64,000 bases of DNA from Bacillota bacterium (GTDB taxonomy: Bacteria > Bacillota > Clostridia > Acetivibrionales > DSM-1351), in the NCBI GenBank assembly GCA_023412275.1, contig JAEYNY010000199.1, positions 1 through 64,000 of the forward strand, read 5' to 3'. Under the pieces are notes generated by a model that saw only the letters and a program-made list of their open reading frames with translations, made no database searches and was not told where the DNA came from. Within the stretch, counting starts at the first letter, position 1. Each line of letters starts with the position of its first letter. Below are positions 19,037-27,216 of the stretch, in pieces. The position numbers and the translations under genes are program-made.

Positions 19037-20413
19037 TTAGTCATTTGTTAGCTTTAACTTTTCAAGGATATAGAATAATGTGCTTATTACTATTCCTACC
19101 AAAGTAGCAAGAACCATTCCCTTTAGCTCTACATTTCCGGGAAGCTTTATTGCTACTCCACTGATACCGATTACAAATACTACTGCAGTAAGTATAAGGT
19201 TCTTTGATTTGCTGTAGTCTATTTTTGCTTCAACTATCATTCTGATACCGGAAGCAGCAATTACACCAAACAACAGCAGACTAATTCCTCCCATTACAGG
19301 CTGCGGAATACTTGATATGATTCCGGAAAGCTTTCCTATGAAAGCGATTATTATTGAGATAACGCCTGCTCCTCCGATAACCCAAACACTGTAAACTCGT
19401 GTTATCGCCATTACTCCCATGTTCTCACCATAGGTTGTTGTTGGGCATGAACCGCAAAATCCGGAAAGAATTGTTGACAATCCGTCTCCTAGTAATGACC
19501 TGTGTAGACCTGGGTCCTTTGTTAAGTCTCTACCAACAATGTTGCTGGTTACAAAAAGGTGTCCTATATGTTCTGATAAAACAACCAGTGCAGCAGGTGC
19601 CATTATTAACATGGCATTAAAGCTGAATGAAGGCATTACAAAGGTTGGTACACTGAACCAATGTGCTGATGTTACTGAACTGGTATCGACGTAGCCCATT
19701 ACAGCTGCCAGACCGTAGCCGGCAACCACGGCAACCAGTACAGGTATTACCGAAAGAAAGCCTCTAAAGCAAAGGTTTCCTATTATGACTATTGCAAGAG
19801 TTACCAGAGATATAATTATGGCTTTTGTGTCAAAAGCACCTTTGTCATTTGGCAGCAGACCAGCCATGTTAGCAGCACTGCCAGAAAGTTCAAGTCCTAT
19901 AAGTGCAACTATAGGGCCCATTGCTGCAGGTGGAAGAACTATATCGAGCCAGCTTGTACCGACTTTTCCTATTATCAAAGCTACTATCGCAAATATCAAA
20001 CCGCACACTATATACCCGCCTAGTGCCTTTGAAAAGTTATCGTTATAGCTTGTTGAACTTGCAATTATTGAAGCTGTAGGTGAAAGGAATGCGAAGCTTG
20101 AGCCAAGAAATGCAGGAGCTTTTCCTTTGCAAAGCAGTAGATAAATCAATGTTCCAATACCGTTAAGTAAAAGTACAAGCGCCGGGTCTATAACCTGAAC
20201 ATGGTTGTACTGAACCAATTGATCCGGCGTCAGCTTGTCAATTGTCGTGTGAAGAACGTTTTTCAGAAAATCGCTTTTTGCATAACCGTTAAATAAAAAC
20301 GGTACTAATACAGATGCCCCGAACATTGCGAAAAGGTGCTGTAAGCTGAGAGGTATTGCCTTTAAAAAAGGAACTTTTTGATCAACTTGTATTACCGGTC
20401 TTTCGTTTTTCAT
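19037..20413 (-). CDS. uraA: Uracil permease (nucleobase:cation symporter 2)
   Basis: A 458-residue NCS2-family permease with many hydrophobic helices. The start of helix 1 (PLSLQHLFAMFGASVLVPFLF) and PTTTYGENMGVMAITRVYS near residue 330 are typical of uracil/xanthine transporters; the Glu before NMGV is the family's conserved substrate-site residue. It imports uracil with protons across the cytoplasmic membrane. The ATG at 20413 is chosen because GGAGGGG lies 8 bases upstream; longer in-frame readings have no such site. The leader contains a PyrR-binding sequence and a terminator, so substrate assignment as uracil is well supported by its regulation. Confidence 0.95.
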   Translation of the reverse strand: MKNERPVIQVDQKVPFLKAIPLSLQHLFAMFGASVLVPFLFNGYAKSDFLKNVLHTTIDKLTPDQLVQYNHVQVIDPALVLLLNGIGTLIYLLLCKGKAPAFLGSSFAFLSPTASIIASSTSYNDNFSKALGGYIVCGLIFAIVALIIGKVGTSWLDIVLPPAAMGPIVALIGLELSGSAANMAGLLPNDKGAFDTKAIIISLVTLAIVIIGNLCFRGFLSVIPVLVAVVAGYGLAAVMGYVDTSSVTSAHWFSVPTFVMPSFSFNAMLIMAPAALVVLSEHIGHLFVTSNIVGRDLTKDPGLHRSLLGDGLSTILSGFCGSCPTTTYGENMGVMAITRVYSVWVIGGAGVISIIIAFIGKLSGIISSIPQPVMGGISLLLFGVIAASGIRMIVEAKIDYSKSKNLILTAVVFVIGISGVAIKLPGNVELKGMVLATLVGIVISTLFYILEKLKLTND

Positions 20414-20508
20414 TGTATAAATCCCCTCCAAAAATTTTGTAATCAACTCGTATAATTTAATATGATAGTTCTAATCCTATCCAACATACGAAAATTGATT
20501 TATGCAAA

Positions 20509-20602
20509 TAAAAAAACCTTACTGACTAGGCGCAGTAAGGTAGGGTCTCTATCCATAAAAATACACTTTTCCCATATATACCCTTACTAGCCTCTCTGGA
20601 CT
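20509..20602 (-). promoter_or_regulatory. PyrR-type transcription attenuator in the uracil permease leader
   Basis: In the minus-strand transcript the PyrR recognition sequence AGTCCAGAGAGGCT is followed by AGTAAGG (both within 20582-20602). About 40 bases on comes a terminator with stem CCTTACTG (20533-20540 in transcript sense) and CAGTAAGG (20517-20524), followed by seven T. The upstream AGTAAGG can pair with CCTTACT, giving an antiterminator that excludes the terminator. In Bacillus, PyrR with UMP binds this motif and favours termination. The permease should therefore be shut off when pyrimidines are plentiful. Confidence 0.9.
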
Positions 20603-20630
20603 AATTTAAAAGTTTTTTTATCCGGAAATG

Positions 20631-20659
20631 ATTCTATCACATATTTCAACAATAGTCTA
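20631..20659 (-). promoter_or_regulatory. Candidate sigma-A promoter of the uracil permease gene
   Basis: On the minus strand TAGACT (20654-20659), 17 bases, TAGAAT (20631-20636). A start near 20624 would place the PyrR-binding sequence about 20 bases into the transcript, as expected for this attenuator. Confidence 0.55.
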
Positions 20660-20767
20660 CATATTTTTTATCTTTTTTTCTCTTAGTTCTTTAGCTAAAA
20701 ATCCATTTTTTACTTATTATATTTTGGACTTTATGTGCCATAATAATCACTAAGGAGGTGATTTATT

Positions 20768-20962
20768 ATGGCTAACAACAGAAGTGGTGGAAGAAGCAGT
20801 GGAGCTTTTGACAACATGAAGTATGAAGTTGCAAGAGAAGTTGGTGTCAACTTAAAGGAAGGTTATAATGGTGATATCACTTCCAGAGAAGCAGGAAAGA
20901 TCGGTGGTACTATAGTAAAAAAGGTTTTCTCTTCTTTTAGAGATCAAAACCCACAGGCTTAA
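20768..20962 (+). CDS. Alpha/beta-type small acid-soluble spore protein (SASP)
   Basis: A 64-residue protein with both SASP signatures: KYEVAREVGVNL at about residues 18-29, which includes the germination-protease cleavage region, and SREAGKIGGTIVKK at about 39-52. These proteins coat spore DNA in the forespore, protect it from UV and chemicals, and are degraded on germination for amino acids. A very strong ribosome site, AAGGAGGTGA, precedes the ATG. A CATAATA at 20739-20745 resembles the -10 element of forespore sigma-G promoters but is close to the ribosome site, so this is tentative. The gene is monocistronic and divergent from the uracil permease. Confidence 0.95.
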   Translation: MANNRSGGRSSGAFDNMKYEVAREVGVNLKEGYNGDITSREAGKIGGTIVKKVFSSFRDQNPQA

Positions 20963-20971
20963 AGTAAGAAA

Positions 20972-20998
20972 AACAGCAGGAGTTTAACTCCTGCTGTT
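20972..20998. terminator. Bidirectional terminator between the SASP gene and murG
   Basis: AACAGCAGGAGT (20972-20983) and ACTCCTGCTGTT (20987-20998), a 12-bp perfect stem with a 3-base loop and short T runs on both strands. It ends the SASP transcript and, on the minus strand, the dcw cluster directly after the murG stop codon. Confidence 0.88.
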
Positions 20999-20999
20999 T

Positions 21000-22094
21000 T
21001 TATATTATCTCCTTGATAAGGTGATATATTTTTTCAACTGAATCTGTTACACTATTTTTTGAAGCATTTTTTGACATCTTCCTTAATACATCTTTATTGG
21101 ATATCAAACTGCAAATTTGTTTATACAGCAAATCAGCATTAAGTTCGCTTTCAAGTATTACCACTGCTCCGCCGTCTCTCTCCAGTGACCTTGCATTATG
21201 CTCCTGATGGTTTGCCGTTACATAAGGTGACGGAATTAGGATTGATGGTATTCCCATCGCTTGAAGCTCACTAATTGTTATGGCTCCTGCTCTGCATATC
21301 ATTAAATCGCTTGCTGTATAAACCTGGTCTACATTATATATGTAAGGTACAACTTTTACCATACTCTTGTACTTCTCATTAACTTTAACAGTTGAGCTTA
21401 TGTCGTCGTACTGAGCTTCTCCTGTTGCAAAAATCAAGTTAAATTCACCCTTGAAATAGTTGTTTAGCATATCAGCAATTGTTTCGTTGATTTTCCTTGC
21501 TCCCCTGCTGCCTCCCATTGCAACTATCAAAGGTTTTCCCTCAACTATGCCCAAATCGGATATAACATTTCCTCTGTCGGATTTAAGAAGTTCCTCCCTT
21601 ACTGGATTACCTGTGAGAACCAGCTTTTTCTTATTCTTAAAGTACTTTTCCGCATCTTTGAAGCTTATTGCTACATAGTTGACATATCTTTCAAGTAGTC
21701 TGTTGGTTACACCGGGAAAAGCATTTGATTCATGAATTAATGTGGGTATTCCTTTTTTTGCTGCCATATACAGCACAGGGCCACATACATATCCTCCTGT
21801 ACCAATTACAACATCCGGCTTAGTTCTTTTTATAAGTCTTGATGCCTGAAAGAAACTCTGTATCAGTTCCTTTATAGCAATTAGTGTGTCCAGTGAAAGT
21901 TTCCTTTTAAATCCCCTCACCGTAATTGTTTCCAATGGAAACCCTTCTCTTGGAACTAGTTTCGTTTCCAAGCCTTTTTTCGTTCCTACAAATGCAATAT
22001 CAGCATCTGTTTCCTTTTGCTTTATATACTTTGCAATCGCCAGTCCGGGATTTATATGTCCTCCCGTTCCTCCTCCTGCTATTAAAACCTTCAA
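21000..22094 (-). CDS. murG: UDP-GlcNAc:undecaprenyl-pyrophosphoryl-MurNAc-pentapeptide GlcNAc transferase MurG
   Basis: A 364-residue GT-B glycosyltransferase that adds N-acetylglucosamine to lipid I, making lipid II on the inner face of the membrane. The glycine-rich motif GGGTGGH is at residues 7-13, and the donor-site stretch around ICRAGAITISELQAMGIPSILIP falls near 265-290. The start is TTG, with GAGGTGA 6 bases upstream. It is the last gene of the dcw cluster, 11 bases after ftsW, and runs into a terminator right after its stop codon. No ftsQ, ftsA or ftsZ follows, unlike many dcw clusters. Confidence 0.97.
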   Translation of the reverse strand: MKVLIAGGGTGGHINPGLAIAKYIKQKETDADIAFVGTKKGLETKLVPREGFPLETITVRGFKRKLSLDTLIAIKELIQSFFQASRLIKRTKPDVVIGTGGYVCGPVLYMAAKKGIPTLIHESNAFPGVTNRLLERYVNYVAISFKDAEKYFKNKKKLVLTGNPVREELLKSDRGNVISDLGIVEGKPLIVAMGGSRGARKINETIADMLNNYFKGEFNLIFATGEAQYDDISSTVKVNEKYKSMVKVVPYIYNVDQVYTASDLMICRAGAITISELQAMGIPSILIPSPYVTANHQEHNARSLERDGGAVVILESELNADLLYKQICSLISNKDVLRKMSKNASKNSVTDSVEKIYHLIKEII

Positions 22095-22105
22095 ATGATC
22101 TCACC

Positions 22106-23218
22106 TCAGAATCGTTCATAATTTGAATATCTTGATATATTTAGCAGTATTCCAACTCCAAACATAAGAAATACCAGTGATGTTCCCCCATAGCTAAAAA
22201 ATGGAAGAGATATACCTGTCGGTGGTATGGAATTTGTTACAACTGCAACATTAAACAAAAATTGCAGGCCAATAAGGCAGGTTATACCTGTGGCCATAAG
22301 GCTTCCAAAGGTGTCAGGCGCATTCATGGCAACTTTAATGCCCCTCCAGATAAATATAAGAAACAAGAGCATTACCACAAGTGCACCTATAAATCCAAGC
22401 TCCTCTGACAAAACTGCAAAAATATAGTCATTGTAAGGCTCAGGAATCCAAAGGTACTTCTGCATGCTTTGTCCCAATCCTCTTCCAAAGATTCCTCCTG
22501 AACCGATAGCCAGCAATGATTGAACCGTTTGCCAACCCTGATCCTTATAATAATTAAACGGATGGAGCCAGGCCAAAACTCTGTTAAATCGATAAGGAGC
22601 GGCAAGGATAGCACCCACAACTCCGACTACAACCGGCGCAGCCATAACAACAAAATGTGATATCTTTGCCCCAGCACAGAAAAGTATTATAAATGAAGTA
22701 ATTACGATTATAAGAGTACCACTCAAATGAGGTTCTATAACAACCAATCCGGCAACAAACCCAACTAAGAGAAGATATGGTAACAGTCCCTTTATAAATG
22801 ACTGCAAGACATCCTTTCTCTTGGACAGGCTGAAAGACAAAAACATAATTATTCCCAGCTTTGCCAGCTCAGAAGGCTGAATAGTTTTTGAACCGACTCC
22901 AAGCCACCGCTGTGCACCATTTTGCCTTTGGCCTACTCCTGGGATTAATACCAATATAAGTAAGCCTATGCTTACCATAAGAATTATAGGAGATATTTTG
23001 CCCCATTTACGATAGTCAAAATTCATGGTTCCAACCAAAACTGCAATACTCAATGCCATGTAAAGTAGCTGCGGCCTTAGTAACATAAATGATTCACCAG
23101 TTTTTTGCGTAGAAAAATAATAACTGGAGCTGAATACCATTATGGTTCCCAATGAAAGTAACAAAATAACTGCTGCGAATATCCAAAAATCAAAAGGCTT
23201 TGCGTTCTTGTTCCTCAT
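22106..23218 (-). CDS. ftsW: SEDS-family glycosyltransferase FtsW/SpoVE
   Basis: A 370-residue polytopic membrane protein of the SEDS family, about ten hydrophobic helices. Family motifs are visible: GVGQRQNGAQRWLGVG near residue 95, QPSELAKLG just after, ILSEELGFIGA near 270 and PPTGISLPFFSYGGTSL near 325. SEDS proteins polymerise lipid II glycan strands together with a partner transpeptidase; the SpoVD-type gene in the same cluster is the obvious partner. In sporulating clostridia this locus can serve division, the spore cortex or both, so FtsW versus SpoVE is not decided. The ATG follows GGAGG. Confidence 0.93.
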   Translation of the reverse strand: MRNKNAKPFDFWIFAAVILLLSLGTIMVFSSSYYFSTQKTGESFMLLRPQLLYMALSIAVLVGTMNFDYRKWGKISPIILMVSIGLLILVLIPGVGQRQNGAQRWLGVGSKTIQPSELAKLGIIMFLSFSLSKRKDVLQSFIKGLLPYLLLVGFVAGLVVIEPHLSGTLIIVITSFIILFCAGAKISHFVVMAAPVVVGVVGAILAAPYRFNRVLAWLHPFNYYKDQGWQTVQSLLAIGSGGIFGRGLGQSMQKYLWIPEPYNDYIFAVLSEELGFIGALVVMLLFLIFIWRGIKVAMNAPDTFGSLMATGITCLIGLQFLFNVAVVTNSIPPTGISLPFFSYGGTSLVFLMFGVGILLNISRYSNYERF

Positions 23219-23287
23219 TTCATTCCTCCAGCCTTGTACCGTGTATATTTTGATTATATGTAAAAAGTATGTTATTAATTCCCATTA

Positions 23288-24271
23288 TCATAATAAGTCT
23301 GAACCAATCACAATCAGTGAAGCAATTGCAAGCAGTACTGTCGCTATAATAAACACTGCTACAACCTTGGTTTCCTTCCACCCTTTTAGTTCAAAATGGT
23401 GGTGGATAGGTGCCATTTTAAAAATACGCTTTCCTGTTAGTTTAAAGGATGCAACCTGAAGAATTACCGAAAGTGCTTCAATCAGATATATGCCTCCTAC
23501 AAGAAATAATATCAGAGGCATACGCATCATAACCGCTATTGATGTCAATGCTCCTCCCAACGCAAGGCTTCCGGTATCACCCATAAACACCTTTGCAGGA
23601 TGAATGTTAAACGCCAGAAAACCAAGACAACCTCCTGCAATGGCAGCAGAAAATACTTTTATGTACCCCCATTCACCATTTGTAAGTGAAACAATTGTAA
23701 AAAATATGGCTACAACAAGTGTAACTCCCGAACAAAGTCCGTCCAACCCATCCGTTATGTTTACAGCATTAGAAAAGAAATACATAAATAATACTATGAA
23801 TATAAAGTAAATCCAAGGTTGTATTATTATATTTGTAAACGGAATTACAATTGAGCTTCCGGCTTCAGTATACCTCATGACATAAAAGGCAAAGGAAACA
23901 CATACAATCAATTGAAAGAAAGTTTTCTGACCTGCAAAAAGTCCATCCTTTCTCTTTTTTACAACCTTTATAAAATCGTCAATAAATCCAACTGCAGCAA
24001 ATCCCAATGTTGACATCAGTACAGGCATTATCTGGGGATAGCTTTGATAAAAGTATATTGATGTAAGTGTTAACGGGACAATAAAAATAAGCCCCCCAAT
24101 AGTCGGCGTCCCCATTTTTTTTAAATGAGTCTGCGGGCCGTCGTCTCTAACTGTCTGGCCGAATTTTAACCTCCTAAGAAACGGAATTAATATCGGGCCC
24201 GCAATCAGTGCAAGCACAAATGCTGCCGCAAACGCTATTATATGTTCAGATGTCAAAGAAAAAGTAAACAA
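23288..24271 (-). CDS. mraY: Phospho-MurNAc-pentapeptide transferase MraY
   Basis: A 327-residue integral membrane enzyme that transfers phospho-MurNAc-pentapeptide from UDP to undecaprenyl phosphate, forming lipid I. Signature stretches are DDGPQTHLKKMGTPTIGG near residue 42, the Asp-rich IDDF near 117, NAVNITDGLDGL near 168 and the C-terminal MAPIHHHFE. The start is TTG with GGGGG 8 bases upstream. The next gene, ftsW, begins 69 bases downstream; murD, which often sits between them, is absent. Confidence 0.97.
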   Translation of the reverse strand: MFTFSLTSEHIIAFAAAFVLALIAGPILIPFLRRLKFGQTVRDDGPQTHLKKMGTPTIGGLIFIVPLTLTSIYFYQSYPQIMPVLMSTLGFAAVGFIDDFIKVVKKRKDGLFAGQKTFFQLIVCVSFAFYVMRYTEAGSSIVIPFTNIIIQPWIYFIFIVLFMYFFSNAVNITDGLDGLCSGVTLVVAIFFTIVSLTNGEWGYIKVFSAAIAGGCLGFLAFNIHPAKVFMGDTGSLALGGALTSIAVMMRMPLILFLVGGIYLIEALSVILQVASFKLTGKRIFKMAPIHHHFELKGWKETKVVAVFIIATVLLAIASLIVIGSDLL

Positions 24272-24302
24272 AACAATTTCCCCCTGTTTATTTATATGGA
24301 AA

Positions 24303-25682
24303 TCACTCTGACTTCATTATTCCGTCAGCGATTTCTTCCATTTTCATTCCTCTTGAGCCTTTAATCAATATGTAATCTCCTGGCATTACTATTCCAAGAA
24401 TATATTTAAGTGCTTCCTTGTTGTTTTCAAAATGACGCAATTTTATCTCACTGTTGCCGGAGTCAGCCACTGCCTGAGATATCATACCTGAATCCTGTCC
24501 TACGGTAACCAGATAGTTAATCCTCTTGTTCTTTATAAAATCCCCCACTGAGTAGTGCAAATCCTTTGACATATCCCCCATTTCAAACATATCTCCCAAA
24601 ACAGCAATACTTCGTGAACCTGAAGAAATTTCTTCAAGAACATTGATTGCTGCCTGCATTGATTGAGGACTTGCATTGTAGGCATCATTTATAATTTTTA
24701 TGCCGTTGTGGTTTATTATGCTTTGTCTCATATTTCCCGGACTGAACTGTTTAATTCCATCAAGTATTATTTCCATTGGAATCTTCATTTCAATTCCAGT
24801 TGCAATAGCAGCCAATGCATTATATACATTATGTATGCCTGGAACAGGAATTTCAACATTATACCTGGAACCGTTTACTGTTATTTCAAAGCTAGTTCCC
24901 TGTTCTCCCATGGTTTGATAGTTTAAGGCTGAGTAATCGCTGCCACCGTTCATTCCATAAAACACAGTCCTAAAAGGAAGCTTTCCTTTCAAAGGCTTAA
25001 GTAGCGGGTCATCCCCGTTCAATACTACTAATCCGTCCTCATCTAAGCCCTCAAGAATTTCCAGCTTTGCCTTTAAAATTCCCTCCTGTGAGCCCAACTT
25101 CTCAATATGTGAAACACCTATGTTTGTTATTATTGCAATACGAGGTCTGGCAATAGCAGTAAGCCGGCTGATTTCGCCAAAACCGCTCATTCCCATCTCT
25201 ATTACAGCTGTTTCGTGGCTGTTATCAATATTCAAAACAGTCAACGGAAGGCCTATTTCATTATTGAAATTACCCTGAGTCTTTAAAACACAATACTTTT
25301 GAGACAGCACACATGATACCATATCTTTTGTACTGGTTTTACCCACGCTTCCTGTTATTCCTACCACAGGTATATCAAATTTTTTGCGATGCCATGCAGC
25401 CAAATCCCGTAAAGCCTTGGCGGTATCATCCACTAAAACCGCAGTGCAGCCTGCAACAGGCGGTATTTGTTTCGAAGTCAGACAAACTGACGCACCAGCC
25501 TTGAAGCACTGCTCAATATAATCGTGACCATCAAATTTTTCTCCAATTAGCGGGATAAACAAACTATCCTTGGTAACCTTTCTGGAGTCAGTGGTTACAC
25601 CGTAAAAAGTCATGTCCGGCTCTCCCCAAAGTAGCTTACCTCCTACGGCCTCAACCAACTCTGAACAGTTAAAAGAAATCAT
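24303..25682 (-). CDS. murF: UDP-MurNAc-tripeptide:D-alanyl-D-alanine ligase MurF
   Basis: A 459-residue Mur ligase with the three usual domains. The ATP-binding motif GSVGKTSTKD is near residue 110, the MurF-typical FNNEIGLPLTVLN follows near 140, and NAYNASPQSM marks the C-terminal part near 330. It adds D-Ala-D-Ala to the UDP-MurNAc-tripeptide in the cytoplasm. The ATG follows GGAG and the gene begins 4 bases after murE ends, so the two are tightly coupled. Confidence 0.97.
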   Translation of the reverse strand: MISFNCSELVEAVGGKLLWGEPDMTFYGVTTDSRKVTKDSLFIPLIGEKFDGHDYIEQCFKAGASVCLTSKQIPPVAGCTAVLVDDTAKALRDLAAWHRKKFDIPVVGITGSVGKTSTKDMVSCVLSQKYCVLKTQGNFNNEIGLPLTVLNIDNSHETAVIEMGMSGFGEISRLTAIARPRIAIITNIGVSHIEKLGSQEGILKAKLEILEGLDEDGLVVLNGDDPLLKPLKGKLPFRTVFYGMNGGSDYSALNYQTMGEQGTSFEITVNGSRYNVEIPVPGIHNVYNALAAIATGIEMKIPMEIILDGIKQFSPGNMRQSIINHNGIKIINDAYNASPQSMQAAINVLEEISSGSRSIAVLGDMFEMGDMSKDLHYSVGDFIKNKRINYLVTVGQDSGMISQAVADSGNSEIKLRHFENNKEALKYILGIVMPGDYILIKGSRGMKMEEIADGIMKSE

Positions 25683-25686
25683 GCTA

Positions 25687-27147
25687 CTATCTCCTTCCGA
25701 GTTCTACCAGCAGCTCGTTTACTACCTCACGTTCATCAAAGTGTATTGTTTTTTCGGCAAATTGCTGATAGGTCTCATGTCCCTTGCCTGCCAAAATAAT
25801 TATATCTCCATCCTGAGCATTTTCAAGAGCAAATTTTATTGCCTGCCTTCTATCGGTTATTTTAATATATTTTCCATTCGTATTTTTAATGCCTGCCTCA
25901 ATGTCTTCAATTATTTGTTCGGGGTTTTCAGTTCTGGGATTATCAGAAGTTATAATTGTAAAGTCAGCTATATTTCCTGAAATTTCACCCATTGCAGGTC
26001 TCTTTCCCTTATCTCTGTCTCCTCCGCAACCAAAAAGACTGACTACCCTTCCATGTGCAAACTCTTTTACTGTTTTAAGCACTTGTTCAAGGCTGTCAGG
26101 AGTATGTGCGTAATCTATGAGAACAGAATAATTACCAGCAGTTTTTACAGATTCCATTCTGCCCGGAACCGTAACCTTTGTAAGTCCTTTTTTTACATGC
26201 TCCAATGTAACACCCGGTATCAAGCAACAGGAACCAATGGCCGCCAGCGCATTATATATATTGAATTCACCCTGAAGATCGGTTTCAATTTCAATACTGC
26301 CCCATGGAGAATTAAGTTTAAAGTATGTGTGTCCTGTTTTCTTAATAATATCAGAAGCCCATATATCTGCCTTATCGCTCAAGCCGTATGTTATCACTTT
26401 ACATTCAGCCAGTTCTGCCATTTTTCTGCCATGTTCGCTGTCTATATTAATAACCGCTTTACGGCACATTTTAAACAGCTTTGCTTTTGCATTGAAATAT
26501 TCTTCAAGTGTTGCATGTTCCTTTGGTCCGATATGATCTCTTGAAAAATTTGTAAACACTCCGATATCAAAATCACATTTTGCTACCCTGTGAAGTTCCA
26601 ACCCCTGAGAAGATACCTCCATTACAGCACTGTCAACCTTTTTTTCAACCATATCATTGAAAAGGCTCTGTAAATCATATGATTCCGGAGTTGTTCTAGA
26701 GGTATACAGCACCTGATTTCCTATGAGATTGGCAACGGTGCCTATAAGGCCCATATTATGCCCTGCGGCCTCAAGAATAGATTTAACCATATAAGTAGTT
26801 GTAGTTTTACCTTTTGTACCTGTAATGCCTATAAGGTTCAATTTTGAAGACGGATGGTCAAAAAACGCATCGCATACTGCCGCAAGTCCGAACCTTGTAT
26901 CATCTGTTTCAACTGTTGTAATTCCTTCAGGTACATCTACATGCTTCTGAACGAGAAATGCCTTAGTTCCGTTTTGTATAGCATCATTTATGTACTTGTG
27001 TCCATCAACCACAGTTCCTTCAATACAAACAAAAAGACTGCCTTGTTTTGTTTTTCTGGAATCATATGCAATATTGTCAATTTCCACATCAAGACTTCCA
27101 TTAATTTCTTTGATATTCAAATCCCTTACAAGCTCTTTTAGTTGCAA
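25687..27147 (-). CDS. murE: UDP-MurNAc-L-Ala-D-Glu:meso-diaminopimelate ligase MurE
   Basis: A Mur ligase of 486 residues. The ATP loop GTKGKTT is at about residues 110-116. The motif DNPRTENP near residue 400 is the DNPR signature that selects meso-diaminopimelate, so this organism's peptidoglycan should contain meso-DAP at position three. The start is taken as TTG at 27147, which has GGAGG 8 bases upstream; the longer in-frame reading to 27177 starts upstream of that site and adds residues foreign to the family. It stands between spoVD and murF in the dcw order. Confidence 0.96.
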   Translation of the reverse strand: MQLKELVRDLNIKEINGSLDVEIDNIAYDSRKTKQGSLFVCIEGTVVDGHKYINDAIQNGTKAFLVQKHVDVPEGITTVETDDTRFGLAAVCDAFFDHPSSKLNLIGITGTKGKTTTTYMVKSILEAAGHNMGLIGTVANLIGNQVLYTSRTTPESYDLQSLFNDMVEKKVDSAVMEVSSQGLELHRVAKCDFDIGVFTNFSRDHIGPKEHATLEEYFNAKAKLFKMCRKAVINIDSEHGRKMAELAECKVITYGLSDKADIWASDIIKKTGHTYFKLNSPWGSIEIETDLQGEFNIYNALAAIGSCCLIPGVTLEHVKKGLTKVTVPGRMESVKTAGNYSVLIDYAHTPDSLEQVLKTVKEFAHGRVVSLFGCGGDRDKGKRPAMGEISGNIADFTIITSDNPRTENPEQIIEDIEAGIKNTNGKYIKITDRRQAIKFALENAQDGDIIILAGKGHETYQQFAEKTIHFDEREVVNELLVELGRR

Positions 27148-27216
27148 GTAAAACACCTCCAAATATTTGAATTCCATACATTTCTATAAGTATTGCCCTG
27201 TTTTTTTACCACTAAA

